From JAIVGV01 sp031425275 (lineage in GTDB: Bacteria; Acidobacteriota; Blastocatellia; Pyrinomonadales; Pyrinomonadaceae), in NCBI GenBank assembly GCA_031425275.1, contig JANPJA010000166.1, forward strand, positions 1 through 64,000: a stretch of DNA of 64,000 nucleotides. Direction: 5' to 3'. Of this stretch, positions 43,632 through 51,787 are shown one piece after another (within the stretch, counting starts at the first letter, position 1; each line of letters begins with the position of its first letter). Position numbers and translations under genes: made by a program. The notes beneath the pieces are model-generated. The model searched no databases, was not told the DNA's origin, and saw only the letters and a program-made list of their open reading frames with translations.

Positions 43632-44543
43632 CTAATCCCTCTCACTTTTTTGTTCGGCGGTCGAAGACTCGCGCCCGCGCTCGGCCCGCTCGGCGACGAG
43701 GCGGCGGTAGGCTTCGTCGCGGCCGAGTCCGAGTTGGCGCGCGGCGCGTTTGAGCGCGGCGCGGTGATCGAGTCCCTCGTCGCGCTCCAACGATTCGACG
43801 AGCGCGGCGAGGCTCACGGTCGCGGTCTCCCCCACGGCCCGCGCGTCTTCGATGACGTGGCGGTCGATGATCAAGACCATCTCGCCGCGCGCCGCCCCTT
43901 CCACCGAGAACTTATCGGCCAGCTCGCTCAGACGCCCGCGCGCGAACTCCTCGTGGAGTTTGGTCAGCTCGCGCGCGACCACGGCCTCGCGCTCGCCCAA
44001 GGTTTCGCGCGCGTCGCGCAGGGCCGCCGCGATGCGGTGCGGCGCTTCGTAGAAGACGAGCGTGGCGGGGAGCGCGCGAAAAGTTGAGAGGCGGGCGCGC
44101 CGCTGTGACGAGCGCGCGGGGAGGAAGCCGCCGAAGAAGAACTCGTCCGTGGGCAGACCCGAGGCGACGAGCGCGGCGACGAAGGCGGCGGGGCCGGGGA
44201 CGGGGACGACGCGCACGCCGCGCTCGATCGCCGCGCGCACGAGGCGGAAGCCGGGGTCGCTGACGCCGGGCGTGCCCGCGTCGGAGACGACGGCGACGCT
44301 CGCGCCTTCGAGCAGACGCGCGCAGAGTTCGGCGGCGCGCTCGTGCTCGTTGTGCTCGTGGTAGCTGACGGTCTTCGTTCTGATCCCGTAGTGGTCGAGG
44401 AGTTTGCGCGTGTGGCGCGTGTCCTCGCAGGCGATCGTGTCAACTTCGGAGAGGATGCGCAGGGCGCGGCGCGTCACGTCTTCGAGGTTGCCGATGGGGG
44501 TGGAGACAAGGTAGAGCGTGCCCGCGTCCGACATGGGCGTCAT
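43632..44543 (-). CDS. rsmI: 16S rRNA (cytidine1402-2'-O)-methyltransferase RsmI
   Basis: 303 aa. The tetrapyrrole-methylase fold is clear: LYLVSTPIGNLEDVTRRAL at the N-terminus, ACEDTRHTRKLL, VVSDAGTPGVSDPG and VPVPGPAAFVAALVASG, with FYEAPHRI further on. It methylates C1402 of 16S rRNA with S-adenosylmethionine. The C-terminal ~60 residues, with a helix-turn-helix-like AALKRAARQLGLGRDEAYR, are usual for RsmI. It is convergent with the giant flavoprotein gene, with only 16 bp between the stops. ATG 44534 is an alternative start. Confidence 0.95.
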   Translation of the reverse strand: MTPMSDAGTLYLVSTPIGNLEDVTRRALRILSEVDTIACEDTRHTRKLLDHYGIRTKTVSYHEHNEHERAAELCARLLEGASVAVVSDAGTPGVSDPGFRLVRAAIERGVRVVPVPGPAAFVAALVASGLPTDEFFFGGFLPARSSQRRARLSTFRALPATLVFYEAPHRIAAALRDARETLGEREAVVARELTKLHEEFARGRLSELADKFSVEGAARGEMVLIIDRHVIEDARAVGETATVSLAALVESLERDEGLDHRAALKRAARQLGLGRDEAYRRLVAERAERGRESSTAEQKSERD

Positions 44544-44576
44544 TCTCGCACGCGCGGCGCCGGGAAGGCGAGAGTG

Positions 44577-44684
44577 ATGGAGATTGCGGAATGCGGATTT
44601 CGGATTGCGGATCGGAAAACAAAAGGCCGGTTGAGTGTTTTCAAAAATACCGAAAACCTAACACCGCATTCCGCAATGAAGAGG
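44577..44684. repeat. ATTGCGGA-type inverted repeat
   Basis: Tandem 7-8-nt units (GATTGCGGAATGCGGATTTCGG) on the left and CCGCATTCCGCAAT on the right face each other across about 50 nt. It is another intergenic repeat family of the same architecture, located before rsmI (upstream on the minus strand). Confidence 0.6.
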
Positions 44685-44758
44685 GCGGCGCGGATCGTTG
44701 AAGACCTGCGCCGCTCTCGTTCGACCCCTGTGTTAAAACCCCCTCGGCTCGTCAGTCG

Positions 44759-45418
44759 TTAGGGCCGGCCGATGACTTGCGGGATGCGCCGCCACCAGCC
44801 GTCGTTGCGGTTGCGATTGCGGTTATCGCGGTTGTTGTCGGGGTAGCGTGGGTCGTAGCCGCCGCGCCGGTAGTCGTCATTGCGATAGTCGTCGTTGCCG
44901 CCGCGGTAGTTGAGGCGGTAGATGTCGGCGACGATCTGGAGGTCGCGGTTGATCTGGCTCCAGTCGGAGTAGGTGCGCGAGTCGGCGCGGAGGCGAGAGA
45001 GCAGACGGTCGATCCGCTGGCCCTGTTGGATCAGTTCGCGCGCCTCGCCGGTGGCGCGGTTGGGGTCGCGGCCGTCGCCGACGCGGCTCTTGAAACGCTC
45101 GGCGGTGTTGCGGAAGTCGCGCGCCTGATCGTTGACGCGATCCTCGCGCTGGGTGCCGTTGGCGCGGCTGTTATCGAGGAGGCGATCCACGTCGCGCTCC
45201 AAATCCTTGCTGCGATCCTTGATGCGCTGGGCCGCGTCGCGCAGGGCGCGCGTGTCGTAGCGGCCGTAACGGTCGTTGCGGTAGTCGTCGTCGCGGCGGT
45301 CGCGGCGGTCGCGGTCGTTCTGACCCCACCAAGGGGCCTGCGCCGAGGCGGCCGAGACGAGCGCGAACGAAAAGATCGCGGCGGTAACGGCGGCGAGAAT
45401 GCTGGTGCGTTTGAACAT
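44759..45418 (-). CDS. Exported Arg/Asp/Asn-rich helical protein behind a sigma-54-type promoter
   Basis: 219 aa. A signal peptide (~1-26, ending ASAQA) is followed by a charged region with DRDRRDRR and YRNDRYGRYD repeats, a helical core (~60-160; RIKDRSKDLERDVDRLLDNSRANG), and a second Asp/Asn/Arg-rich tail ending GWWRRIPQVIGRP. I recognise no domain. AAAGGAGAGACCG precedes the ATG. The upstream TGGCAT/TTGC promoter suggests expression under nitrogen, stress or other RpoN control. Confidence 0.65.
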   Translation of the reverse strand: MFKRTSILAAVTAAIFSFALVSAASAQAPWWGQNDRDRRDRRDDDYRNDRYGRYDTRALRDAAQRIKDRSKDLERDVDRLLDNSRANGTQREDRVNDQARDFRNTAERFKSRVGDGRDPNRATGEARELIQQGQRIDRLLSRLRADSRTYSDWSQINRDLQIVADIYRLNYRGGNDDYRNDDYRRGGYDPRYPDNNRDNRNRNRNDGWWRRIPQVIGRP

Positions 45419-45786
45419 CGGTCTCTCCTTTTAGCGTGGCCGTCGGCGACTGCCGCGTCTGGGGGAATCGGCTCTCGCGAAGTGCGGCGTTTCGGGTTCG
45501 CGACCCGTCCGGTCTGTCGCCACGGGCGGCGCGGCGGTTCGGGCGCGGCAGTTGAAATGGCAAGCACCATGCCAGCCGCGTCCGCCGCGTGGCGCGGGAC
45601 ACCCGGTAGTTTTAAATATGCGTTTTTCGCGAGTCGCGGCGGGCGGGTGCGAAGACGGTGCGCGGCGTGCTGTGCCAAAACGTGCAGGCCGCGGCCCATA
45701 TCGTTCGGCGTCGGGGCGAGGCGAGACGGCGCGGGGAGGACTCGCGAATTAGGCGGGTTGAGTTAATAAAGAGTCGGGGCCGGCGA
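45419..45786 (-). promoter_or_regulatory. 368-bp gene-free leader region of the 44759-45418 gene
   Basis: It is non-coding as far as I can see. It holds the sigma-54-like promoter at 45558-45574 and a ribosome binding site near 45424. The remainder, near 45760-45786, is upstream sequence with an AT patch (TTTATTAACTC on the minus strand). I found no terminator for the preceding gene. Confidence 0.5.
45558..45574 (-). promoter_or_regulatory. Sigma-54 (RpoN)-type promoter
   Basis: The minus strand reads TGGCATGGTGCTTGCCA. TGGCA, five bases (including TGGTG) and TTGC give the GG-N10-GC spacing required for -24/-12 recognition. The start site would be near 45548, about 130 nt before ATG 45418. 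It is also a near palindrome, which could be coincidental. Confidence 0.55.
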
Positions 45787-46305
45787 TCAGCCGAGCAGCC
45801 GCGAGACGTGGAAGCGCGCGCGCTCTTCGACGAACTCCGAGCGGGCGCGGCCCTCCGCGTGAGAGACCCACTGGGGCGCGTCGCCTGCGGCGCGGACGAG
45901 CAAGAGTTCCTCGCCCGCCGCGCCGTCGCCGAAGTGTGAGAGACGCGCGAAGGCGAGGCCATTGCCGCGCACGATGCCGTCGCGCGGCGTGCGCGGCCAC
46001 CCGGCCTCGACCGTCACGCTGCGCACGCCCGCGCGCAGGGTCAGGCGGCGGCCGACCATCGTCGAGAGGCCCGCGCGGAAGCGGTGCGCGTCGTCGTCCG
46101 TCGCCGTGACGGACGCGCCCGCGCGGTTAGCCTCGCCCGCCATCGCTTGGAAGGTGTCGATGAGCCACGCCACCCCGCACGCGCGCGCCTCGTCGTTGGC
46201 CGCGCGCAACAGCAGGTACTCGGCCACGTCGCCGCGCCCCGCCTCACTCGCGCGCGCGGCGGCTTCCTCCACGCGCCGCTCCCATTCGGCATCCAGCTCG
46301 CTCAC
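45787..46305 (-). CDS. Hypothetical protein
   Basis: About 172 aa if it starts at GTG 46305 (VSELDAEWERR), with TAAGGCG about 8 nt upstream. An in-frame ATG at 46377 would add 24 Arg-rich residues and has no ribosome binding site. A helical N-terminal half (about 1-60, with EAGRGDVAEYLLLRAAND) is followed by a beta-rich half (TMVGRRLTLRAGVRSVTVEAGWP, LAFARLSHFGDG). I do not recognise the family. It is divergent from the alkaline-phosphatase-family gene. Confidence 0.6.
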   Translation of the reverse strand: MSELDAEWERRVEEAAARASEAGRGDVAEYLLLRAANDEARACGVAWLIDTFQAMAGEANRAGASVTATDDDAHRFRAGLSTMVGRRLTLRAGVRSVTVEAGWPRTPRDGIVRGNGLAFARLSHFGDGAAGEELLLVRAAGDAPQWVSHAEGRARSEFVEERARFHVSRLLG

Positions 46306-46503
46306 AGTCGTCGCCTTATAGTTTGAGATTGCCGGGAAGACCGTGCGGGCGCGCGAGGGGCGTCGTCCCCCGCGCACGTCCGCGCGTCTCGCCCGTGCGG
46401 TCGCCGTGATGTTATCATGCGCGCACGTTCAAGTTTAATTTGCTCCGGCCCGGCCGCCGAGCGGTCAGCCCTACTCTCCCCGGCACAGAAGGTTTAAGAA
46501 ACA

Positions 46504-48312
46504 ATGACTCGTCTTTGCCCACCACAAGTGCGCCGCGCCCTCTGTCTCGCGCTCGCGCCCGCGCTGCTTTCCCTCTCGTTTGCTAACCCGGCGCACGCGC
46601 AGCCACGGCCCGCGCGGCGACAGCAGGGCGCGCCGACGGCCGCGCCGCGCGCGTCAACCACGCCCGCGCGCCCGCGGCTCGTCGTGCTCGTCGTCGTCGA
46701 TCAGTTCCGCGCCGACTACCTCGAACGCTTCGGCGATCTCTTCGCCGAACGGGGCGGCCTGCGCCGGCTGATGACGCGCGGCGGCGTGTGGGCCAACGCC
46801 AACTTCGATCACATGCCGACCTACACCGCGCCCGGCCACGCGACGTTGATGACGGGGACGTGGCCCTCGGAGAACGGCATCATCGGCAACCTCTGGTACG
46901 ACCGCGAGGCGGGCCGCGTCGTCGAGAACGTGAGCGACCCGGACGACCGGCCCGGACAGCCCAGCCGCTACCAACTGCTCGGCGGCGGGGCGCGCGACAC
47001 GCCGGCCAGCCCGCGCCGCCTGACGGCCTCGACCGTCGGCGACGAGCTGCGGCTGACGACTTCGGGGCGCTCGAAGGTCGTCGGCATCTCGGTCAAGAAC
47101 CGCGGCGCGATCCTGCCCGCCGGCCGCCACGCCACGGCCGCCTACTGGTTCAGCTCCTTCACGGGCAACATGGTCTCGACCACCTACTACTTCAACGAGC
47201 TGCCCGCGTGGGTCAAGAAGTTTAACGACGGCCGCCCGGCCGACAAGTTCTTCGGCGCGAAGTGGGAATACATGTTGGGCGGCAACACGGAGTACCTGAG
47301 CCGCGCGGGCTTCGATTCGCCGCCGTGGGAGAACATCGGCAACGCCCCCGGCGACACGAACGCCTTCCCGCACACGGTCACGGGCGGCACCGATAAACCC
47401 GGCCCGGCCTTCTACGCCGCGCTCGACTCGACACCCTTCTCGAACGATCTGCTCGTCGAGTTCACCAAACAGGCCATCGACAACGAAGGCTTGGGGCGCG
47501 ACGCGGACACGGACGTGCTGACCGTCAGCTTCTCCGCCAACGACTACGTCGGCCACCGCTACGGCCCGTACAGCCACGAGGCGATGGACGCGACGCTCCG
47601 CACCGACCGGCAGATCGGCGCGCTGCTCGACCACATCGACGCGAGCGTCGGCCTCCAGAATACGCTCGTCGCCTTCACGGCCGATCACGGGTGCGCGCCG
47701 ATCCCCGAACACGCCTCGGCCCTCGGCCTCCCCGGCGGGCGCATCGCCAGCGCCGACATCATGGGGGCCGTGCGCAACGCGGTGCGCGCGCGCTTCTCGA
47801 AGCCGGGCGACAAAGACACGACGGCCGACTACGTGGTCGAAGCTTTCTGGAACGGCAACATCTTCTTCAACACGGCCGCGCTCGTGCGCGACGGCATCGA
47901 CCGCCGCGAGGTCGAGCGCGTCGCGGGCGAGGCCGTCCTCACCGTGCCGGGCATCGTCCGCTATTTCACGCGGACGGAACTGCTGGCCGGCAACATTGAT
48001 CTCTCAGACCCCATCGCGCGCCGCGTGCTGCACGGCTTCCACCCGCGCCGCAGCGGCGACCTCGTCGTCATCCACGAGCCGTACAAATATCTGTCGGAGG
48101 GGGCGAGCCCGATCCCCGCGACGCACGGCTCGCCCTACAGTTACGACACGCACGTCCCCGTCGTCATCATGGGGGCGGGCGTCGCGCCGGGCCGCTACCG
48201 GCAGGCGGCCACGCCCGCCGACATCGCGCCGACGCTCTCACAGCTACTGCGCATCGCCGCGCCGAGTAACTCGACGGGGCGCGTGCTGGTCGAAGGTCTC
48301 GGCCAGAAATGA
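46504..48312 (+). CDS. Exported alkaline-phosphatase-family enzyme (PafA-like)
   Basis: 602 aa. A signal peptide (~1-32) precedes a type I phosphodiesterase/alkaline phosphatase fold. Asp66 in VVVDQFRADYL is the first metal ligand. Thr108 in TYTAPGHATLMTG is the likely nucleophile, as in threonine-type PafA enzymes. FTADHGCAPIPEH and GSPYSYDTHVPV hold further metal ligands. It probably hydrolyses phosphomonoesters in the periplasm to release phosphate. The next gene starts 10 nt downstream, so the pair is an operon. No Pho box is evident upstream. Confidence 0.88.
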   Translation: MTRLCPPQVRRALCLALAPALLSLSFANPAHAQPRPARRQQGAPTAAPRASTTPARPRLVVLVVVDQFRADYLERFGDLFAERGGLRRLMTRGGVWANANFDHMPTYTAPGHATLMTGTWPSENGIIGNLWYDREAGRVVENVSDPDDRPGQPSRYQLLGGGARDTPASPRRLTASTVGDELRLTTSGRSKVVGISVKNRGAILPAGRHATAAYWFSSFTGNMVSTTYYFNELPAWVKKFNDGRPADKFFGAKWEYMLGGNTEYLSRAGFDSPPWENIGNAPGDTNAFPHTVTGGTDKPGPAFYAALDSTPFSNDLLVEFTKQAIDNEGLGRDADTDVLTVSFSANDYVGHRYGPYSHEAMDATLRTDRQIGALLDHIDASVGLQNTLVAFTADHGCAPIPEHASALGLPGGRIASADIMGAVRNAVRARFSKPGDKDTTADYVVEAFWNGNIFFNTAALVRDGIDRREVERVAGEAVLTVPGIVRYFTRTELLAGNIDLSDPIARRVLHGFHPRRSGDLVVIHEPYKYLSEGASPIPATHGSPYSYDTHVPVVIMGAGVAPGRYRQAATPADIAPTLSQLLRIAAPSNSTGRVLVEGLGQK

Positions 48313-48322
48313 CGGGAGTTTT

Positions 48323-51199
48323 ATGAGTCGCACGGAAGTTATAAAAAAGTCGTTCCGCCTGCTGTCGTCCGCCGTCGTCGCGTGCGGTCTGTTCGCGTGC
48401 CCCGCCGTGCCCGCGCGGGAACCGGGCCAGCCGGCGGCGGCCAAGCCGGCGGCCAAGAAGACTCCCGCGAAGAAGAAGCCGGCCGCGGGTGATGCCGATG
48501 CGGCGGCCGCAAAAAAAACCGCGCCGGCCGCGTCAACGGACGCGAAGACGGCCGGCGAGAAGGCCCCGACTGAGAAGGCTGCAACGGACGGCGAGGCCGC
48601 CGCGCAGCCGCCGGTCAAGGCCGGCAAGCCGCAGGGGTCGGGCAAGCCCGAAGTGTCCGCCGCGGCGAAGCTGACGGAGGAGGAGGCGAAGAAGCGGCTC
48701 GCGGAGATTCAGAAGCTGCCCGCGTGGGAGCGCATCGCCGATCTCGAAGACCTGCTCGACTCGGAGCTGCCGGACGCGGCCGAGCTGCGCGCCATCGAGC
48801 AGCTCGTGAGCGCGCTGGCCGCGCACGGAGACGAGCGTCTGCTCAAGGGCGACGCGGCGCGCGGCATCGAGCTGTTCCGCCAGGCCGTGCGCGAAGCGCC
48901 CGCCGACATGACCGACAAGCTCTTCTTCGACGTGGTCTCGCAGTTTCCCGCGAACCTCTACCTGCGCGGCCAGCAGGCGGCGGCCTTCGACTTGGCCGCG
49001 CGCATCGAGCGGCGCGCCAAAGACAACCCGCGACGTTTGGTCGCGCTCGCGCCGTTCTACCTGAGCGTCGAGCGCTCCGACGAGGCCGCGCGATTGGCCG
49101 AGGCGTCGCTCAAGCTCGCGCCCGATCTTCCGGCCGCGCATCAGGCCCTCGCCGCCGCGCGCCGCCAGTCGCTCCGCTTGGACGAGGCCGCCACGTCTTA
49201 CGCGCGCGCGCTCGAACTCGATCCGAAGTCGGCCGGCTCGCGCCGCAGTCTCGCCGACTTGCGGCGCGGCGCGGGGCGCACCGACGAAGCCCTCGCCCTC
49301 TACCGCGAACTGCTCGCGGCCGACCCGAAGGACGCCGGGGCCAGAAGCGGCGTCGTGCTCTCGCTCTTCGACGCGGGCAAGCGCGAGGAGGCCGAGCGCG
49401 AACTCGACGCCGCGCTCAAAGACGATCCGAAGAATCTGCCGCTGCTCGCCGGCGCGGCCTACTGGCACGCCGCGCGCGGCGACGGCGCTCGCGCCCTCGA
49501 CTACGCGACGCGCGCCGTCGCCGTCGAGCCGCGCTACCCGTGGGCGCAGGTCGCGCTCGCCCGCGCCCTCGTCGCCGCGAACCGGCCGCTCGAAGCCGAG
49601 CGCACCCTGCGCTTCGCGCGGCTGCACGCGCGCTTCCCCTCGCTCGACTATGAGCTTGCCAGCGCGCTCGCCGCCGCCGGACTCTTCGACGAGGCCGCCG
49701 AGACGCTCGCGCAAAGCTTCACGCTCAAGGGCGCGCGGATCGAGACGAAACTGGCGGGCCGAGTCGCGGCCGGCGGCGACGATTTCGTCGAGTTGCTCGC
49801 GCCCGAACGGCGCGCGAGTTTCTTCCAGCCGAACGCCGCCGAGACGCCCGCGAACGCGCGCCGGATGAAGGCCCTCTTCACGCTGCACCAGACGCCGAGC
49901 GCGGGCGGGGCCGGCGCGAAGGGTAAGGCGGACGAGCCGGCCGTCGGCGCGGCCGCCTCGGAGTTCGCGGGCGGCGACGACGAGATGCGCGCCTTCCGCG
50001 AGCTGCACGCGGCCGACCGGCTCGTGCGCCGGGGCGTCGCCAACCAGACCGCGTTCGAGCTGACCGAGTCGGCGCGCAAGAGTCTCGACGCCGGGCTGGC
50101 CTCGCCGCACGCGAGCGTCGCCGCGCTCGCGGAGGAACTGCGCGACCTGCGCGCGGGTGCCATCGAGCGCGGCGGCACGACGTCAGTGCCGCAAATCCCG
50201 GCGAACATTTTGTCGAACCTCGTCCGCGGCCGCGTCGAAGATTTGGCGGGCCGCGCGCTCTTCAATCAGGGGCGCGGCGAGGAAGCGGTCGCGGCGCACC
50301 GGCGCGCGGTCTCGGTGCTGCCGGAGACGAGTCGGCAGTGGCGCGCGGCGCAGTGGCACTTGGGTCTCGCTCTCGCCGCCACGGGCGATCAGGCGAGCGC
50401 GCTCGCGGCCTACATCAAGAGCTACGATCCGCGCGCCCCAGACCCCGCGCGCTTCGCCCTCATCGAATCGCTCTACCGCAAGATCAACGGCTCGGTCGCG
50501 GGCCTCGGCCGCGCCATGTCGCGACCCGCCGCCGCCGCCGCCCCCGCGTCCTTCGAGCGCGCCTCCGGCCCGACGTCGCCCGCCGCGCCCGCGCAACCCG
50601 ACCCCACGCCGACGACCGACGCGAAGAAGTTAAGCGAGACGGAGACGAAGCAGAGAGAGGCTGAGACGAAGAAAGCCGGGGCTGAGACGAAGCAGGCCGA
50701 AGCCGAAAGCGTCACCCCGGCGGCGACCCCTCCGCCCGAACCTGTGCCCGCCGCGACGCCGGAGCCTTCGCCGACCCCGGCCGAAGTGAAGAAGGGCGAA
50801 GGCGAGAAGACCACGGGGGAGAAGGAAAAGGCCGAGGCCGCCGGCTCGACGTTTGAGCCGAAGCCGCAGACGGCGTCTCGCGGCGGGCAGCGCGCGGGCA
50901 CGGCGTCGGCGTCGTCACCATCGTCGTGCGCGCTCGCGCTCGAAGCCGAAAGCCTCTCGCTCGCGGGGGGCGGCAGCGGCTCAATCGTCGTGCGCCTCGA
51001 AGGCGACGGCGATCTCTCTCTCGCGACGGCCACGACGCCGCACTGGTCTGACATCATCGTCCTGCGCGAGCCGACGGGCGCGTCCGAACCCGGCACGGCC
51101 CGCTTCACCGTCACCTCGATCAGCAAGACGGCCGGGACTTACACCGTCACCATCAAGTCGCCCTGCGGCGCGAAGGGCGTGGCCGTGACGGTCAAATGA
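48323..51199 (+). CDS. Exported TPR-rich protein with lysine/alanine-rich linker
   Basis: 958 aa from ATG 48323 (GGGAG upstream), 10 nt after the phosphatase gene. The signal peptide region ends near VVACGLFACPAVPA; its cysteines could be a lipobox, but this is uncertain. A Lys/Ala/Pro-rich linker (~35-110) precedes many TPR-type helices (~130-560, e.g. AATSYARALELDPKSAGSRRSLADL) and a further helical part. A low-complexity Glu/Lys/Thr/Pro stretch (~765-870) and a beta domain (SCALALEAESLSLAGGGSG to the end) follow. It is probably a scaffold for protein complexes in the periplasm, working with the phosphatase. Confidence 0.75.
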   Translation: MSRTEVIKKSFRLLSSAVVACGLFACPAVPAREPGQPAAAKPAAKKTPAKKKPAAGDADAAAAKKTAPAASTDAKTAGEKAPTEKAATDGEAAAQPPVKAGKPQGSGKPEVSAAAKLTEEEAKKRLAEIQKLPAWERIADLEDLLDSELPDAAELRAIEQLVSALAAHGDERLLKGDAARGIELFRQAVREAPADMTDKLFFDVVSQFPANLYLRGQQAAAFDLAARIERRAKDNPRRLVALAPFYLSVERSDEAARLAEASLKLAPDLPAAHQALAAARRQSLRLDEAATSYARALELDPKSAGSRRSLADLRRGAGRTDEALALYRELLAADPKDAGARSGVVLSLFDAGKREEAERELDAALKDDPKNLPLLAGAAYWHAARGDGARALDYATRAVAVEPRYPWAQVALARALVAANRPLEAERTLRFARLHARFPSLDYELASALAAAGLFDEAAETLAQSFTLKGARIETKLAGRVAAGGDDFVELLAPERRASFFQPNAAETPANARRMKALFTLHQTPSAGGAGAKGKADEPAVGAAASEFAGGDDEMRAFRELHAADRLVRRGVANQTAFELTESARKSLDAGLASPHASVAALAEELRDLRAGAIERGGTTSVPQIPANILSNLVRGRVEDLAGRALFNQGRGEEAVAAHRRAVSVLPETSRQWRAAQWHLGLALAATGDQASALAAYIKSYDPRAPDPARFALIESLYRKINGSVAGLGRAMSRPAAAAAPASFERASGPTSPAAPAQPDPTPTTDAKKLSETETKQREAETKKAGAETKQAEAESVTPAATPPPEPVPAATPEPSPTPAEVKKGEGEKTTGEKEKAEAAGSTFEPKPQTASRGGQRAGTASASSPSSCALALEAESLSLAGGGSGSIVVRLEGDGDLSLATATTPHWSDIIVLREPTGASEPGTARFTVTSISKTAGTYTVTIKSPCGAKGVAVTVK

Positions 51200-51204
51200 T
51201 CCTG

Positions 51205-51297
51205 AAGGGCGATAGGTTTTAAAAAGGGGAAGAGGTGAGTAGGAAGCATTTACGACTTCCTACTCACCTCTTCCCCTTTTTAAAACCTATCGCCCTT
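51205..51297. terminator. 42-bp perfect palindrome between convergent genes
   Basis: AAGGGCGATAGGTTTTAAAA begins a 42-nt arm (51205-51246) that is exactly complementary to 51256-51297 across a 9-nt loop. The inner AAAAAGGGGAAGAGG / CCTCTTCCCCTTTTT gives A- and T-runs on both strands. It starts 6 nt after the TPR gene stop and ends next to the thioredoxin stop, so it can serve as a bidirectional terminator. Its length is unusual. Confidence 0.8.
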
Positions 51298-51299
51298 TG

Positions 51300-51755
51300 T
51301 CAGATGTGTGCGGCGAGCTTCGCGGCGATGACCTGTTTGGGCTGGTTGCCGACGAGCGTCTCCACGAGTTGGCCGCCCTTGAAGATGAGCATCGCCGGGA
51401 TGCTGCGGATGCTGTAGCGCGAGGCCGTCTCCTGATTCTCGTCCACGTTGAGCTTGGCGATGAGGTAACGACCCTGCGCTTCCGCCGCGAGCTGGTTGAG
51501 CGTCGGGGCGAGGGCGAGGCACGGGCCGCACCACCCGGCCCAGAAGTCCACGAGGACGGGCCGGCTGGCGGCGGCCCCGATCACGTCGCGTTCGAAACTC
51601 GCATCGGTGACGACGACGGGCGTCACCGATTCGCCCGCGCCCGCCGCGAGTCCGAGCGACGCGCCGCAGTTGCCGCACACGGCCTGCCGCTCGGCGGCCT
51701 CGCCCTCGTCCACCCGATTCCTCGCGCCGCATTCGGCGCAACTCACGATGGCCAT
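51300..51755 (-). CDS. trxC: Thioredoxin 2
   Basis: 151 aa. The N-terminal zinc ribbon has two CxxC pairs (CAEC and CGNC), as in TrxC. The thioredoxin domain carries LVDFWAGWCGPC and the cis-Pro segment IRSIPAMLIFKGG, and ends AAKLAAHI. Thioredoxin 2 is a cytoplasmic reductase reinforced by zinc, often induced by oxidative stress. GAGGTT is seen just upstream. It lies downstream of the TPR/Fis-type regulator on the same strand, with about 32 nt between. Confidence 0.9.
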   Translation of the reverse strand: MAIVSCAECGARNRVDEGEAAERQAVCGNCGASLGLAAGAGESVTPVVVTDASFERDVIGAAASRPVLVDFWAGWCGPCLALAPTLNQLAAEAQGRYLIAKLNVDENQETASRYSIRSIPAMLIFKGGQLVETLVGNQPKQVIAAKLAAHI

Positions 51756-51787
51756 CGCTTAACCTCCCGACCTCCCGGCCCCTCGGA

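Noticed and set aside
48323..51199. TPR gene starting at 47996 within the phosphatase gene
   Set aside because: That part of the frame is Arg/Ser-rich out-of-frame sequence of the phosphatase gene; ATG 48323 has its own GGGAG.
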